Assembly: GCA_937916345.1 (NCBI GenBank)
Contig: CALFUE010000014.1
Span: forward strand, 1 to 23,917
Direction: 5' to 3'
DNA length: 23,917 nt
DNA from: an uncultured bacterium
Lineage (GTDB): Bacteria > Bacillota > Clostridia > Lachnospirales > Lachnospiraceae
Shown here: positions 6,538-15,800 of the stretch, one piece after another
Numbering within the stretch: the stretch's first letter is position 1
How the letters are laid out: the number at the start of each line of letters is the position of its first letter
Notes under the pieces: generated by a model
What the model saw: only the letters and a program-made list of their open reading frames with translations
Database searches by the model: none
What the model was told of the DNA's origin: nothing
Position numbers and translations under genes: made by a program

Positions 6538-7874
6538 ACGCTGTACGCGAAGCAGAACGCAGCGCGGAGCGTTCCCGCATCAGGGAGATCGAGGCGATTT
6601 GTACTTATTTCGGCGTAGAGGCGAGAGAGTACATCGACAACGGTACTTCCGTAGATGCCACCAGAAAGGCGGTTATGGAAAAGCTCATGAAAGACGGCGC
6701 ACCCATCAGACAGAGCGGAACCGCAGAGGTCACCATGGACGGTGCGGACAAGTTCAGGGAGGCGGCTTCCGATGCGCTCCTTATGAGAGCAGGAATCACA
6801 GTTGAGCATCCCGCAGACGGCGCAAGAGAGTTGCAGGGGCTTTCCTTAAGAGACCTCTACATTGAGTGCGCCGCAAGCGAGGGACAGAGCGGTCTTACCC
6901 GCCGCAACAGCGATGAGCTGTTCACCATGGCGCAGAGACAGTTCTTCAACCCTACCGCAGCCTTCCCCGCAATCCTTGACAACGCCATCAACAAGGCTTA
7001 TGTCGAGGGACACAAGCAGGTTGCCGTAACCTTCGACCGCATCACCAAAAAGGGAACCTTGAAAGACTTCAAGATCGCCGATAACAAGTACCTTGCTGGT
7101 CCCGTTGGCGAGTTCTTGGAAGTTCCTGAAGGAAGCGAGCTGAAGCACGATGTATGGGGCGATGAGAAACTGCCTACCAGACAGCTTAAGACTTACGGCC
7201 GCCAGTTCACTCTTACCCGTCAGGCTTTCATTAACGACGATATCGACATCGTTACCAGAATCCCTGCGAAGTACGCAGCGAGCGCAAGAAAGACCATCAA
7301 TAAGCAGGTTTACAGCATCCTTGTAAACAACCCTGCTATTTATGACGGAGTAGCCCTGTTCCACGCTAACCACAAGAATGTGCTTGCGACCGGAACCGGC
7401 GTTACACAGGCGGCTATGCAGGCGATGATCATGGCGCTGCAGACCCAGAACGATCAGTTTGGCGAAGCTATTATCGTTCGCCCTGCAAAGCTGGTTGTTC
7501 CTGTTGGCTTGGCGTTTGATTTCTACACCTTGTTCAACAGCCCTACCATCAACACCAGCGGCAACACGCAGGCAGTAAACCCTCTGTACCGTTACGCTAA
7601 CCAGATCGAGATCGTAGAGGAACCCACGATCAATGTACTTTGCGGCGGTTTTGGCAACACAATGCCTTGGTTCCTGCTTGGCGCAAGCGAGGACACCGAC
7701 TTTATCGAGGTTGATTACCTTAACGGACAGGAGATCCCGACTATCCGCAGAATGGAAGTTGCCGGGCAGCTTGGCTTTGTTTGGGATATTTACCTTGACT
7801 GGGGCATCAGCGTTATGGACTTCCGCGGCGCTATCAAGAATCCGGGCGTTCAGATTGACAGCCCTTTATCATGA
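6423..7874 (+). CDS. Major capsid protein, Mu gpT-like (possibly part of a protease-capsid fusion)
   Basis: This is the shell-forming subunit. Residues about 10-75 are a Gln/Ala/Glu-rich helix of scaffold (delta) type (FDAQQEAERQAQASAAAQAQ). From about 165 onward it is the gpT family: TYGRQFTLTRQAFINDD, then VYSILVNNPAIYDGVALFH followed by ANH, and a C-terminal WDIYLDWGISVMDFRG. The start is uncertain. ATG 6423 has only GAGG one base away, and TTG 6534 has a weak AGAGG. Poor initiation signals support an ancestral fusion with the protease reading frame. No canonical -1 slippery heptamer is seen in the 6423-6537 overlap, so a programmed shift is not supported. The stop precedes the decoration gene by 19 bases. 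Confidence 0.88.
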   Translation: MGGCCSQQVVKFDAQQEAERQAQASAAAQAQPEQAEDLNAVREAERSAERSRIREIEAICTYFGVEAREYIDNGTSVDATRKAVMEKLMKDGAPIRQSGTAEVTMDGADKFREAASDALLMRAGITVEHPADGARELQGLSLRDLYIECAASEGQSGLTRRNSDELFTMAQRQFFNPTAAFPAILDNAINKAYVEGHKQVAVTFDRITKKGTLKDFKIADNKYLAGPVGEFLEVPEGSELKHDVWGDEKLPTRQLKTYGRQFTLTRQAFINDDIDIVTRIPAKYAASARKTINKQVYSILVNNPAIYDGVALFHANHKNVLATGTGVTQAAMQAMIMALQTQNDQFGEAIIVRPAKLVVPVGLAFDFYTLFNSPTINTSGNTQAVNPLYRYANQIEIVEEPTINVLCGGFGNTMPWFLLGASEDTDFIEVDYLNGQEIPTIRRMEVAGQLGFVWDIYLDWGISVMDFRGAIKNPGVQIDSPLS

Positions 7875-7893
7875 GTTAAGGAGGTAGAGAACA

Positions 7894-8229
7894 ATGGCTA
7901 AAGCGACATATTGGCAGAGAGGCGAGACCCTCGATTTCACGAATAACGCAACGGGCGCAACGAAGATTCCCGCGAATACTATCGTTGCCCTTTCAGGCAT
8001 GATCGGTGTTGCCGGAACGGATATCGACGTAGGCGAGACCGGCAGCCTTCATGTAAGCGGCGTATATGAGATGCCGAAAAGCAGCAACGCCGCAATCGCA
8101 CAGGGCGCAGCAGTTTACTGGGACGGCTCCGGCATTACCGGAACCGCTACCAGCAACACCCCCGCTGGCTACGCAGCAGCGGCAGCAGGAGCATCTGACA
8201 CGGTTATCCTTGTAAAGCTGCTCGGATAA
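7894..8229 (+). CDS. DUF2190-type capsid decoration protein
   Basis: This 111-residue protein is Gly, Ala, Thr and Ser rich and all beta in pattern (WQRGETLDFTNNATGATKIP at the N-terminus, then IVALSGMIGVAGTDIDVGE, and a YWDGSGITGT turn). It matches the DUF2190 family, which is regularly encoded directly after Mu- or lambda-type capsid genes and is thought to decorate or stabilise the head surface. AAGGAGG lies at 7878-7884. Some databases call this family a recombinase, which the sequence does not support. Confidence 0.8.
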   Translation: MAKATYWQRGETLDFTNNATGATKIPANTIVALSGMIGVAGTDIDVGETGSLHVSGVYEMPKSSNAAIAQGAAVYWDGSGITGTATSNTPAGYAAAAAGASDTVILVKLLG

Positions 8230-8239
8230 GGAGGCGCTT

Positions 8240-8539
8240 ATGAGTAACGCAAATAGCGGCGAGGGCAACACCCTCGTCGCCCTTTATCCCATACTTTACC
8301 ATTCCCATCAGTATAAGATCGGGGAGGAGCTTCCCGTAAACGATGCGGATATGGTAGCCGCTTGGATTGAAGCCGGAACGGCAAAGTGGACGGATGGAGA
8401 AGAACCGGAGCCTGAAGCGGTAAAGGCTGCGCCTAAAACCGCAGAGCCGGGCAGAACCGGGCAGGCATCCTCCGGAAGCGAGACGGACGGCGACGACCTT
8501 GTGGGCAAAGTTCCAAAGACTAAACAAAGAAGGAAGTAG
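8240..8539 (+). CDS. Small head-completion-region protein, function unknown
   Basis: The protein has 99 residues. The first 55 look folded (LVALYPILYHSHQYKIGEEL, then DADMVAAWIEAGTAKW). The rest is low-complexity with Pro, Glu, Ala and Lys and ends in a basic KTKQRRK. Short proteins with an aromatic Y-K-x-G-E core and a WIEAGTA motif often follow decoration genes in Clostridial phages, but I know no assigned function. AAGGAGGC precedes ATG 8240. The basic tail could touch DNA or capsid; this is speculation. Confidence 0.7.
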   Translation: MSNANSGEGNTLVALYPILYHSHQYKIGEELPVNDADMVAAWIEAGTAKWTDGEEPEPEAVKAAPKTAEPGRTGQASSGSETDGDDLVGKVPKTKQRRK

Positions 8540-8544
8540 TGCCT

Positions 8545-8889
8545 ATGTCAGCATTTAAGGATCAGATTGCAAAAGACAACCGGACGGTGTTTATGAACCT
8601 TGACGAGTTCCCGGATGAGCACACCGTAAACGGCAGGAAAATGACGGTCATGTTTGATAACAACGAGATGATCGACAGAGAGAAGCGATATCAGTATAAG
8701 CGTAGTCTGTACGCAGACGGCGTTTATTTGAAAGAGCTCTTGATCTATGTACTTGCGGACGAGTTCGGAGCTTTACCGGCAGTCGGACGCACGCTGACCC
8801 TTGACGGCAAGGTCTACATTATTTCAGACGCTATTGACGAGGATGGGATCTATTCTCTTTCATTGGAGGCGAACAAGACAACGGCATGA
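8545..8889 (+). CDS. Head-tail joining protein, possibly gpFII-like
   Basis: ATG 8545 is chosen with AAGGAAG upstream (8530-8536); an in-frame GTG at 8539 adds only two residues. The product is 114 residues. Early NLDEFPDEHTVNGRKMTVMF and a late, Asp-rich beta section (VGRTLTLDGKVYIISDAIDE) resemble the FII/attachment-protein pattern: a disordered N-terminus, then a small beta barrel that binds the connector and tail. The stop overlaps the next gene as ATGA, indicating coupled translation. Similarity is by pattern and position only. Confidence 0.6.
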   Translation: MSAFKDQIAKDNRTVFMNLDEFPDEHTVNGRKMTVMFDNNEMIDREKRYQYKRSLYADGVYLKELLIYVLADEFGALPAVGRTLTLDGKVYIISDAIDEDGIYSLSLEANKTTA

Positions 8890-9503
8890 TCCATTATTTG
8901 ATAAATATGGACGGCCTCGAGGAAATAGAAGCCGCCCTCGGAAAAGCAAAGGACAAGTCCAAATATGTATTGCGAGCAGCAATCAACGAATCCGCAAAGG
9001 AAGTAGAGAAGCGGATGGCGAAAGGGGCAGGGCAGAGATACGCCAGACAGCAAGGCGGTATGCGTCCTTATAGGGCGGTCAATACCATTAAAAAAGCGAA
9101 GATCGGCAACCTTGCGGCGATCATTGAGGTAAGAGACAAGCCTTCAGAGCTGTACGATTACAAGATGAACGATCGCACCTATTACCCCGGAAGCAAGGGG
9201 GCGCCGAGCTGGATCAAGGCAAAACAGTTAAAGAGCAGCAGGCTTAAAAGGTTATCGGCGCAGAGCACCGGAACCGACAAGCACAAAGCCTTCGTTGTTC
9301 AATATCACAGCGGACACCTTGCAATAGCAGAGCGTGTGCCCGGAACCCACATGAAAGGCAAGCCCGAAAAGGAAGCCATTCGGTCGTTATACGCTACATC
9401 AAAGCCGAAAGCGGAAGAAATAGTGTTCAAGAAAAGCATTGACCCTGATATGTACGATCTTCTGATGCGTAACATTCAGGTACAGATTGAAAGATTCTTG
9501 TAG
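8886..9503 (+). CDS. Minor tail / completion protein, lambda gpZ-like
   Basis: This basic protein has 205 residues and resembles prophage minor tail protein Z. It has an N-terminal helical half with repeated Lys/Glu (AINESAKEVEKRMAKG) and a beta section with KAFVVQYHSGHLAIAERVPG, followed by a helix IRSLYATSKPKAEEI, the pattern typical of gpZ. gpZ is needed to join tail to head in lambda. The ATG overlaps the previous stop (ATGA); an alternative in-frame ATG lies at 8907. GGAGG at 8865-8869 is 16 bases from the first ATG, so coupling may matter more than the ribosome site. Confidence 0.75.
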   Translation: MIHYLINMDGLEEIEAALGKAKDKSKYVLRAAINESAKEVEKRMAKGAGQRYARQQGGMRPYRAVNTIKKAKIGNLAAIIEVRDKPSELYDYKMNDRTYYPGSKGAPSWIKAKQLKSSRLKRLSAQSTGTDKHKAFVVQYHSGHLAIAERVPGTHMKGKPEKEAIRSLYATSKPKAEEIVFKKSIDPDMYDLLMRNIQVQIERFL

Positions 9504-9517
9504 TAAGGAGGAAAGCA

Positions 9518-9985
9518 ATGACACCGCTTGAATTGCAGGATTTACTTGTGGAGGAGTTCAAGGAGTTATTCAAGGACTACGCCTACAAGACCCCGGCAGG
9601 CGACCGCATACCGCTCAATGTCTTTCCGCAGCATATACCGATCAATGAAACGGACGAGGAGGAAGATCCCGTCCCTTATTTGATTGTACGGTTGAGCACG
9701 GGAGACGACGACGGAACGCGGGATAGCAACAACAAAGTGAACCTCGTTATTATTGCCGGAATCTTCGATGATGATCTGAAAGCGCAGGGACACAGAGACA
9801 TCTTGAACATTATTCAGAAGATTTACGAGAGGTTTCACGAAAACCCGAACTTAAAAAATAAAGCCGCATACACCGGAGAATTTCACTGGGCAGCGCAGGA
9901 GGATAACTATTATCCGTTCTATTTCGGAGCCTGCAGCATCAGTTTCTACATTGCGGCGATAAGAAGGGAGGACGAATACGCATGA
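9518..9985 (+). CDS. Tail-terminator/neck-type protein (probable)
   Basis: This acidic 155-residue protein has an N-terminal helix (ELQDLLVEEFKELFKD), a central strand with VPYLIVRLSTGDDDG, a helix GHRDILNIIQKIYERF, and a closing aromatic strand (YYPFYFGACSISFYIAAI). The alpha/beta pattern, size and place before the sheath gene fit a tail terminator or tail-completion protein that caps the tube and meets the neck. No residue motif proves it. AAGGAGG precedes ATG 9518, and the last bases overlap the next gene as ATGA. Confidence 0.6.
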   Translation: MTPLELQDLLVEEFKELFKDYAYKTPAGDRIPLNVFPQHIPINETDEEEDPVPYLIVRLSTGDDDGTRDSNNKVNLVIIAGIFDDDLKAQGHRDILNIIQKIYERFHENPNLKNKAAYTGEFHWAAQEDNYYPFYFGACSISFYIAAIRREDEYA

Positions 9986-10311
9986 GTTCAAAGAACAAAG
10001 CAGAGGTTAAGGCTGAGGCTGTAGAGGCGGCAGAGGTTAAGACCGAAGCTCCTGCAGAAAAGAAGCAGGAGAAAAAGAGCAACCTTGTGTATCTCGGACC
10101 CACTATCACCGGAGTTGTAAGGCACTCGGCTGTGTTTGAGAACGGCGTTCTGCCGGAAAGGACACAGAAATGCGTTGCCGAATTTCCGATGATGGAAAGG
10201 CTTTTCGTTCAGATTGACGAGATGCCCGAGGCGGTCAAAGAGCTACGCAAAGAACAGAGCGTACTGAGTACGATCTACAAGCAGACAGCTAACAAATACC
10301 AAAGGAGGTAA
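9982..10311 (+). CDS. Small protein before the sheath gene, function unknown
   Basis: This 109-residue protein has a low-complexity first third made of Ala, Glu, Lys and Val (KAEVKAEAVEAAEVKTEAPA), then a compact domain with LVYLGPTITGVVRHSAVFEN and a Glu/Lys helix. Genes of this size often sit directly before contractile sheath genes in Firmicute myophages, but I know no proven role. Start and stop context suggest co-translation with its neighbours: ATGA overlap upstream, and the sheath ATG six bases downstream. Confidence 0.65.
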   Translation: MSSKNKAEVKAEAVEAAEVKTEAPAEKKQEKKSNLVYLGPTITGVVRHSAVFENGVLPERTQKCVAEFPMMERLFVQIDEMPEAVKELRKEQSVLSTIYKQTANKYQRR

Positions 10312-10317
10312 AAAAGA

Positions 10318-11769
10318 ATGCCATACTTACATGGAATCCGGATTCAGGAGAATCCTACAAGCGTTCCTACCCCGGTCGCTAACGAGGCGGGTGTGCCCGT
10401 CGTATTCGGTACTGCACCTATCAACCTTGCGGCAGACCCCGCGAACGCATCAAACAAGTTATTCCTCTGCAACACCTACGCAGAGGCGGTAGAGGCTCTC
10501 GGCTATTCCGAGGACTACGACAGCTACACGCTGTGTCAGGCTATGGACGCTTTCTTCAAGGCGTTTGGAGTAGGACCCGTAGTATTCTGCAATGTGCTTG
10601 ACCCCGCAAAGGCAGCGCACAAGGAAGCCCTGACCACTACCAGTCTTACCGTTGCAAACGGACAGGCGAAGATCAACGAGGTCGGCGTTATTGCGAGCAG
10701 CCTTGTTCTTAAGAACGGCAGCACCGCTCTCGTAAAGGACACCGATTATACGCTTGAATACGACGAGGAGGGCAAGGTTATTATTACCGTTATTACCTCC
10801 GGCGTTACCACGATCACCGTAGACAGCGGTGGCAAGTTAAAGCCTTCAGGCGTTACCGCTTCGGATGTAGTAGGCGCGATCAATTCCAGCACCGGTGTTT
10901 ATACCGGTATTCAGCTTGTGGATAAGGTTTATCCGCAGTTCTCGCTTACCCCTTCGCTTTTGCTTGCACCCGGCTGGTCTCATATTCCGGCTGTTGGGCT
11001 TGCGCTTGCGGAGAAGTGCGACGGCATCAGCGGGCTTTTCAAGGCAGAGTGTGTCGTAGATATCGACTGTACCTCAAGCGGAGCGACGAAGTACACCGAT
11101 GTTGCACAGAAAAAGCTCGACAGCGGTTTTGCGCAGGAGCACATGATCTGCTTATGGCCGCAGGTTAAGTACGCAGGCAAGAAGATGGCGTTTTCCGCTA
11201 TCTACGCAGCTATGGCTTGCTACACCGACGCGAGCAACGATAATGTGCCCAGCGTTTCCCCTTCCAACAGAGCGATCCGCATCAGCGCGGCTGTGCTTGC
11301 AGACGGAACCGAGGTGCTTCTGGATCAGCCGCAGGCAAACGAGCTTAACGGAGTAGGCGTAGTTACCGCTCTTAACTTAAACGGCTGGAAAGCATGGGGC
11401 AATAACACCGCAGCTTATCCCGATACCACGGATCCGAAAGACCGCTGGATCGCTTGCAGGAGATTCTTCTCTTGGTGGGGCAACAGCTTTATTACCACCT
11501 ACATGGAAAAGGTTGATAACCCCGCAAATTACAGACTGATCGAGAGCATTGTCGATTCAGAGAATGTAAGAGCGAACAGCCTTGTTTCCACGGGCAAGTG
11601 TGCCGGACTTCGCATGGTATATAGCAAGGACGACAACCCTATCGGCAATGTTATTGACGGTAAGATTGTATTCAGACAGTACCTCGCACCCTATACCCCT
11701 GCGGAGGACATCCTGAACATTTTAGAGTTCGATCCCAGCATGATCGAAGCGGCATTAGGAGGTGAATAA
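10318..11769 (+). CDS. FI: Contractile tail sheath protein
   Basis: This 483-residue protein forms the outer sheath that shortens on infection. The N-terminus (MPYLHGIRIQENPTSV) and the C-terminal third are typical of the P2 FI/Mu L sheath family: RRFFSWWGNSFITTYMEKVD, then RLIESIVDSENVRANSLV, and the closing YLAPYTPAEDILNILEF that links neighbouring subunits. Residues about 100-190 are a Thr/Val-rich insert with a beta pattern (TSLTVANGQAKINE, LKNGSTALVKDTDYTLEYDE) that looks like an extra surface domain. AAAGGAGG precedes the ATG. With the tube gene directly after it, this defines the phage as a myovirus. Confidence 0.95.
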   Translation: MPYLHGIRIQENPTSVPTPVANEAGVPVVFGTAPINLAADPANASNKLFLCNTYAEAVEALGYSEDYDSYTLCQAMDAFFKAFGVGPVVFCNVLDPAKAAHKEALTTTSLTVANGQAKINEVGVIASSLVLKNGSTALVKDTDYTLEYDEEGKVIITVITSGVTTITVDSGGKLKPSGVTASDVVGAINSSTGVYTGIQLVDKVYPQFSLTPSLLLAPGWSHIPAVGLALAEKCDGISGLFKAECVVDIDCTSSGATKYTDVAQKKLDSGFAQEHMICLWPQVKYAGKKMAFSAIYAAMACYTDASNDNVPSVSPSNRAIRISAAVLADGTEVLLDQPQANELNGVGVVTALNLNGWKAWGNNTAAYPDTTDPKDRWIACRRFFSWWGNSFITTYMEKVDNPANYRLIESIVDSENVRANSLVSTGKCAGLRMVYSKDDNPIGNVIDGKIVFRQYLAPYTPAEDILNILEFDPSMIEAALGGE

Positions 11770-11771
11770 GA

Positions 11772-12299
11772 ATGAGCGCAATCGGAAATATCCCCGAGGT
11801 TATCAATAACTTCAACGCATACAACAACGGCAATGTACTGATCGGTACTACCGGACAGATCCAGCTCCCGAACTTCGACGCTATTACCGAGGAAATCGGC
11901 GGCGCTGGCATCCTTGGAACATACGAGACCGGAATCCCCGGTTTCTATTCTTCCATGGCGCAGGAAATCCCGTTCCGTATTCTGGACACGGACATTTTCA
12001 GCATCATGAATCCCAGCGAGCCGGTAGACCTGACCTTCAGGGCATCGGAGCAGCACACCGTAAAGAGCACAGGTTCCCTTGACTATAAGCAGATGCGCGT
12101 AGTGGAGAGAGGCCGCCTTAAGAACTTCCAGCCCGGAACCCTTGAACTCGGAAAGCAGATGAACGCAAGCGTAACGCTTGAGCTTCTCTACATTCTGATC
12201 GAGATTGACGGCGAGACGAAGCTCGAATACGACAAGCTGAACACCGTATTTACGGTAAACGGAAAAGACCTTCTGGAGAAAGTGAGGGCATATAGCTGA
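11772..12299 (+). CDS. FII: Major tail tube protein
   Basis: This 175-residue protein is of the P2 FII type and stacks into the inner tube for DNA. Supporting segments are VLIGTTGQIQLPNFDAITEE, GIPGFYSSMAQEIPFRILD, and a C-terminal beta meander ending LEYDKLNTVFTVNGKDLLEK. ATG 11772 follows AGGAGG, two bases after the sheath stop. Its TGA shares an A with the next ATG (TGATG), so the chaperone is probably translated by re-initiation. The sheath-tube-chaperone-tape measure order is the standard contractile tail order. Confidence 0.92.
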   Translation: MSAIGNIPEVINNFNAYNNGNVLIGTTGQIQLPNFDAITEEIGGAGILGTYETGIPGFYSSMAQEIPFRILDTDIFSIMNPSEPVDLTFRASEQHTVKSTGSLDYKQMRVVERGRLKNFQPGTLELGKQMNASVTLELLYILIEIDGETKLEYDKLNTVFTVNGKDLLEKVRAYS

Positions 12300-12703
12300 T
12301 GGAAGATAAGAAAGATATGATCAAAGAGCAGGAGGCAGCCAGCATGGCTGCCTCTATTTCCGAAGATACTGCACCCAAAGCGGATGAGGCGGCAGAGGAC
12401 GAGGATGAGGATAGCCTGATCCTTAAATTCAAAAAGCCTTATAAGTTCGAGGGCAAGGAGTACACGGAGATCGACCTTTCCGGGTTAGAGGATTTGTCCG
12501 CCGCAGACATGATCGCAGTAAATAAGTACATGGATAGAACCGCAACAGGTATTCAGGTTATGCCCGAGGTTTCCTTGGAGTACGCCTGTGTCCTTGCCAG
12601 CAAGGCAACGAAGATGCCTATTGAGTTCTTCACGGATCTGCCCCCGAAACAGGCTATCAAGGTAAAGAACCGTGTTATGGGTTTTTTATTCGGAGCGGAG
12701 TAA
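12299..12703 (+). CDS. E: Tail assembly chaperone, short form (P2 gpE-like)
   Basis: This 134-residue acidic protein is the upstream reading frame of a chaperone pair that coats the tape measure and recruits tube subunits. The first 40 residues are disordered and Glu/Asp/Ala rich. The core is KFKKPYKFEGKEYTEIDLSG, then LSAADMIAVNKYMDR, the pattern of gpE/gpG-type chaperones. Its 3' end contains the slippery heptamer T TTT TTA (12682-12688), 12 bases before the TAA. A fraction of ribosomes should shift to the -1 frame and make the long form. Confidence 0.85.
   Translation: MEDKKDMIKEQEAASMAASISEDTAPKADEAAEDEDEDSLILKFKKPYKFEGKEYTEIDLSGLEDLSAADMIAVNKYMDRTATGIQVMPEVSLEYACVLASKATKMPIEFFTDLPPKQAIKVKNRVMGFLFGAE
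12682..12688 (+). other. Programmed -1 ribosomal frameshift site (T TTT TTA)
   Basis: In the chaperone frame the codons read GGT TTT TTA TTC, so T TTT TTA is a canonical X XXY YYZ slippery heptamer. The zero frame stops at 12701-12703. The -1 frame stays open from 12688 to the TAA at 12889-12891. A small hairpin GATGC-GAC-GCATC (12723-12735) lies 34 bases on, which is far for a stimulator. The position between tube and tape measure genes is where nearly all tailed phages carry such a shift. Confidence 0.85.
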
Positions 12704-12891
12704 AGCCTTCGGATGTTAAGGCGATGCGACGCATCATTATTCAACTATCAATGGCATTGCAGACGGGTATGGACTACTTTTCTGCAATGCCTATTTCAGA
12801 ATTACTTGAAACGATAAAGGAGGTGTCGGAAATTGGCAACGAACGGAAAAGAATACAAGCTGGCAATAAGAATAGCCGGTATAGTAGATAA
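12688..12891 (+). CDS. Tail assembly chaperone extension made by -1 frameshift (E'-like)
   Basis: After slipping at T TTT TTA, translation continues as IRSGVKPSDVKAMRRIIIQL, then a segment ending FSAMPISELLETIKEVSE, to the TAA at 12889-12891. This adds 67 residues after residue 130, so the fused product is about 197 residues. The helical PISELLETIKEV segment is what extension domains of such chaperones look like; they bind the tape measure. It has no start signal of its own. Its last 59 bases overlap the tape measure gene in another frame. Confidence 0.8.
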   Translation: MRSGVKPSDVKAMRRIIIQLSMALQTGMDYFSAMPISELLETIKEVSEIGNERKRIQAGNKNSRYSR

Positions 12892-15800
12892 GTCCTACGA
12901 TGTTGCCCTGACCTCTGCCAGTGCGAGCATGAAAGGCTTTAAGGCTACCATGACGAACATTGACGGCGCTTTCAAGGAGCTGGACAAGGGATTTGATAAG
13001 GTTATGCGGGTGGGTAAAACTTGCTTTCACGCAATCGCCACCGCAGCAGGAGTGGCAGCCGTAGCCGTTGGTGCGGTAACGGCTGCTGCCATTAAGTTAG
13101 GATCAGACTTTGAAGCGGAGATGAGCACGGTTCAGTCCATCAGCGGAGCAACCGCACAGGAGATGGTCGAGCTTTCCGAAAAGGCAAGAGAGGTAGCAAA
13201 GAATACGGTCTTTTCGGCTACCGAAGTAGGCTCCGCTATGGAATACATGGGAATGGCGGGCTGGAAAGCAAACCAGATGATAGCCGGTCTTGACGGCGTT
13301 ATCGCCCTTGCGGCGGCGTCCGGGGAAGATCTGGCTATGGTTTCAGATATCGTAACCGATTCCCTTACGGCGATGGGAGAAACGGCAGAGCAGTCAACCC
13401 ATTTTGCCGATATTATGGCTCAGGCAGCCATGAACAGTAATACGAACGTTGAGCTTATGGGAGAGTCCTTTAAGTACGCCGCGCCGGTAGCCGGAGCCTT
13501 GGAGTACAGCATGGAAGATTTAACCATTGCTATCGGTCTTATGGCTTCCAGCGGTATTAAGGGATCTCTCGCAGGTACGGCTTTAAGGAATATGCTTACC
13601 CGTATGGCGAAACCGACAAAGGAAAGTCAGGACGCTATGGACGCATTAGGGTTGTCTCTGACAAACGACGAGGGAAGGATGTATTCCCTATTAGAGATCA
13701 TGCAGACGTTGCGCCAGAACTTCGCAGATGGGGCAGACACCGAGAAGATGCAACAGGCGCTTATGGATCTGGCAGGGCTTACGGACGACCAGATAGAGGA
13801 AGTACAGTCAAGCCTTGGCGACCTTACGGCAGCAGAGGAAGCGTTTTACGCTGCAGAGTTAGGCGGGCAGAGAGGTATGTCCGGATTGCTCGCTATCGCA
13901 AACAGTACCGACGATGAGTTTTTACAGCTTACCGATGCGATTTATAACGCAGAGGGCGCAGCGGAACAGATGTCAAAAATTAGGCTTGATAACCTGCAGG
14001 GCGATGTAACGATCCTGAAAGACACCGTTTCAGACGCAGGGATTGAGCTTTATTATCAGTTTAACGGAGAGCTCCGAGACATTGTTCAGAAGGTAACGGA
14101 GTTTGCCGGAACGATAGCCGGGAAGATTCCTTCTGCCTTCAGGAAGGGCAGCGAAGCCTTCCCGACCTTAAAGCGGAAGTTTACCCAGTACGCAAAGCCG
14201 GTATTCGATGCGGGCTTGAATACGGGAAAATGGATCATAAAGCACGGCAGGGGAATTATATCCATCCTTGCAGGCATAGGCGCGGCGATGGCGGCATACA
14301 AGATAGCCAGCAACGCCTCCCACCTTATTACTTCGATTATGAAATTGGCAAGCATGGGACCCGCAGGCTGGGTTATCCTTGGAGTAGCAGCAGCCATAGC
14401 GGCACTTACGACGGCTATCGTTGCATATAAGCAGCACGAAAGAGCTCTTATTGATAACAGCCTTGAAAAGCACTTCGGAAACCTTGCTCTTTCCATGGAG
14501 GAGCTCCAGAAAGTAGCGGAGTACATAACGGCAACCGATAACCTCGGACAGCTTAAAGAAGCCTTGTCGGCGTTTAGCGACCTTGACGAGTACAAGCAAA
14601 CCATAGACGACACCGTAGACACCCTTAACCGGATGAATTGGATGGTCTCAATCGGCATGGAGCTTGACGCAGACGATCAGGAAAGCTATAAGCAGGCGAT
14701 TCAGGACTATGTAGATGCGGCGCAGAACTACGCCCTTCAGGGCAGACACGCTGTGTCCCTAAACCTTTCGGCTGTGTTCGATACGGACGATCTGGAACAG
14801 AGCAACATCGTTTCCCAGATTGACCTTTTCTATTCAGATAAGTACGACGAACTGCAGGAGCTCGGCAAGCAGCTTAACGAGGCGGTTACGGAAGCCTTCA
14901 ACGACGGACTTCTTGAAATCGACGAGGTAGAGAAGATCCGACAGATTCAGCAGCAGATGGCCGAGATTCAGCAGGCTTTAGCCCTCGGAGAATATGACGC
15001 AGTCCTTTCTTCTATCGGGCTTGAGTTTAGCGGAGCGAACCTTGATTCTGACACATTCCAGAACCTGCAAGCAGAATTACAGCAGGCGGCCAACGATGTG
15101 TCCGACACATATAGAGAAAGCTATCAGCACAATCAGGCTTCGATCAATGCAGCGCACGAAGGCGGCTACTTGACGGATGAGCAGTACGCAGCGGCAAGCC
15201 AGCAGGCGGCTAACGAAATGACGAGCGGAATAGCAGCCACGAACCTTCGGGCTTTAAGATTCCAGCTTAACTCAATTTACGACGCATACGGAGACGAGAT
15301 TCAGCAGTATCAAGATGCGCTTGCTTCGGTTCTTTCCGAGTACAGTCAAGAATCCTATAAATGGGATTGGGAAGAAAGACCGGCAATCATGTGGGATGCG
15401 CTTGTTCAGGAGATGGAACAGGCGGGACCGTCTAAAGCAGATAAGCAAGCAGTCGAGGAACTTCTCGAGGGTATGGCTGACCAGATCGCAGAGATCAACG
15501 CTCTTACGGAGCAATGGGACAGCTTATCGCCTGAGGTTCAGGCGGAACTCGCAGCGGTTCGCGAGGACTTGGCAACGCTGCAGGGCATGACCGCAAGGCG
15601 GGGCGACAACCTTTTAGGCTGGGGAGACGCGGGAGACATAGCCGGATTGTACGCAGATATGGCAAACACGGTTATGGGAGATGATCAGTACGCTCTTATA
15701 AGAGACTGGGTGGACGATTATTACGAGGGCTTTACCGGATATTCATATCAGGAAGCGCAGACGGCAGCGCAGCAGGCGGCAAGCGATACACAGGATTTGC

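Noticed and set aside
7894..8229. Recombinase (a label often attached to DUF2190 proteins)
   Set aside because: The protein is a short beta-rich sequence with no ATP-binding motif and follows the capsid gene, which fits a decoration protein.
12723..12735. Hairpin GATGC-GAC-GCATC as frameshift stimulator
   Set aside because: It starts 34 bases after the slippery heptamer, beyond the usual 5-9 base spacing, and the stem is short.
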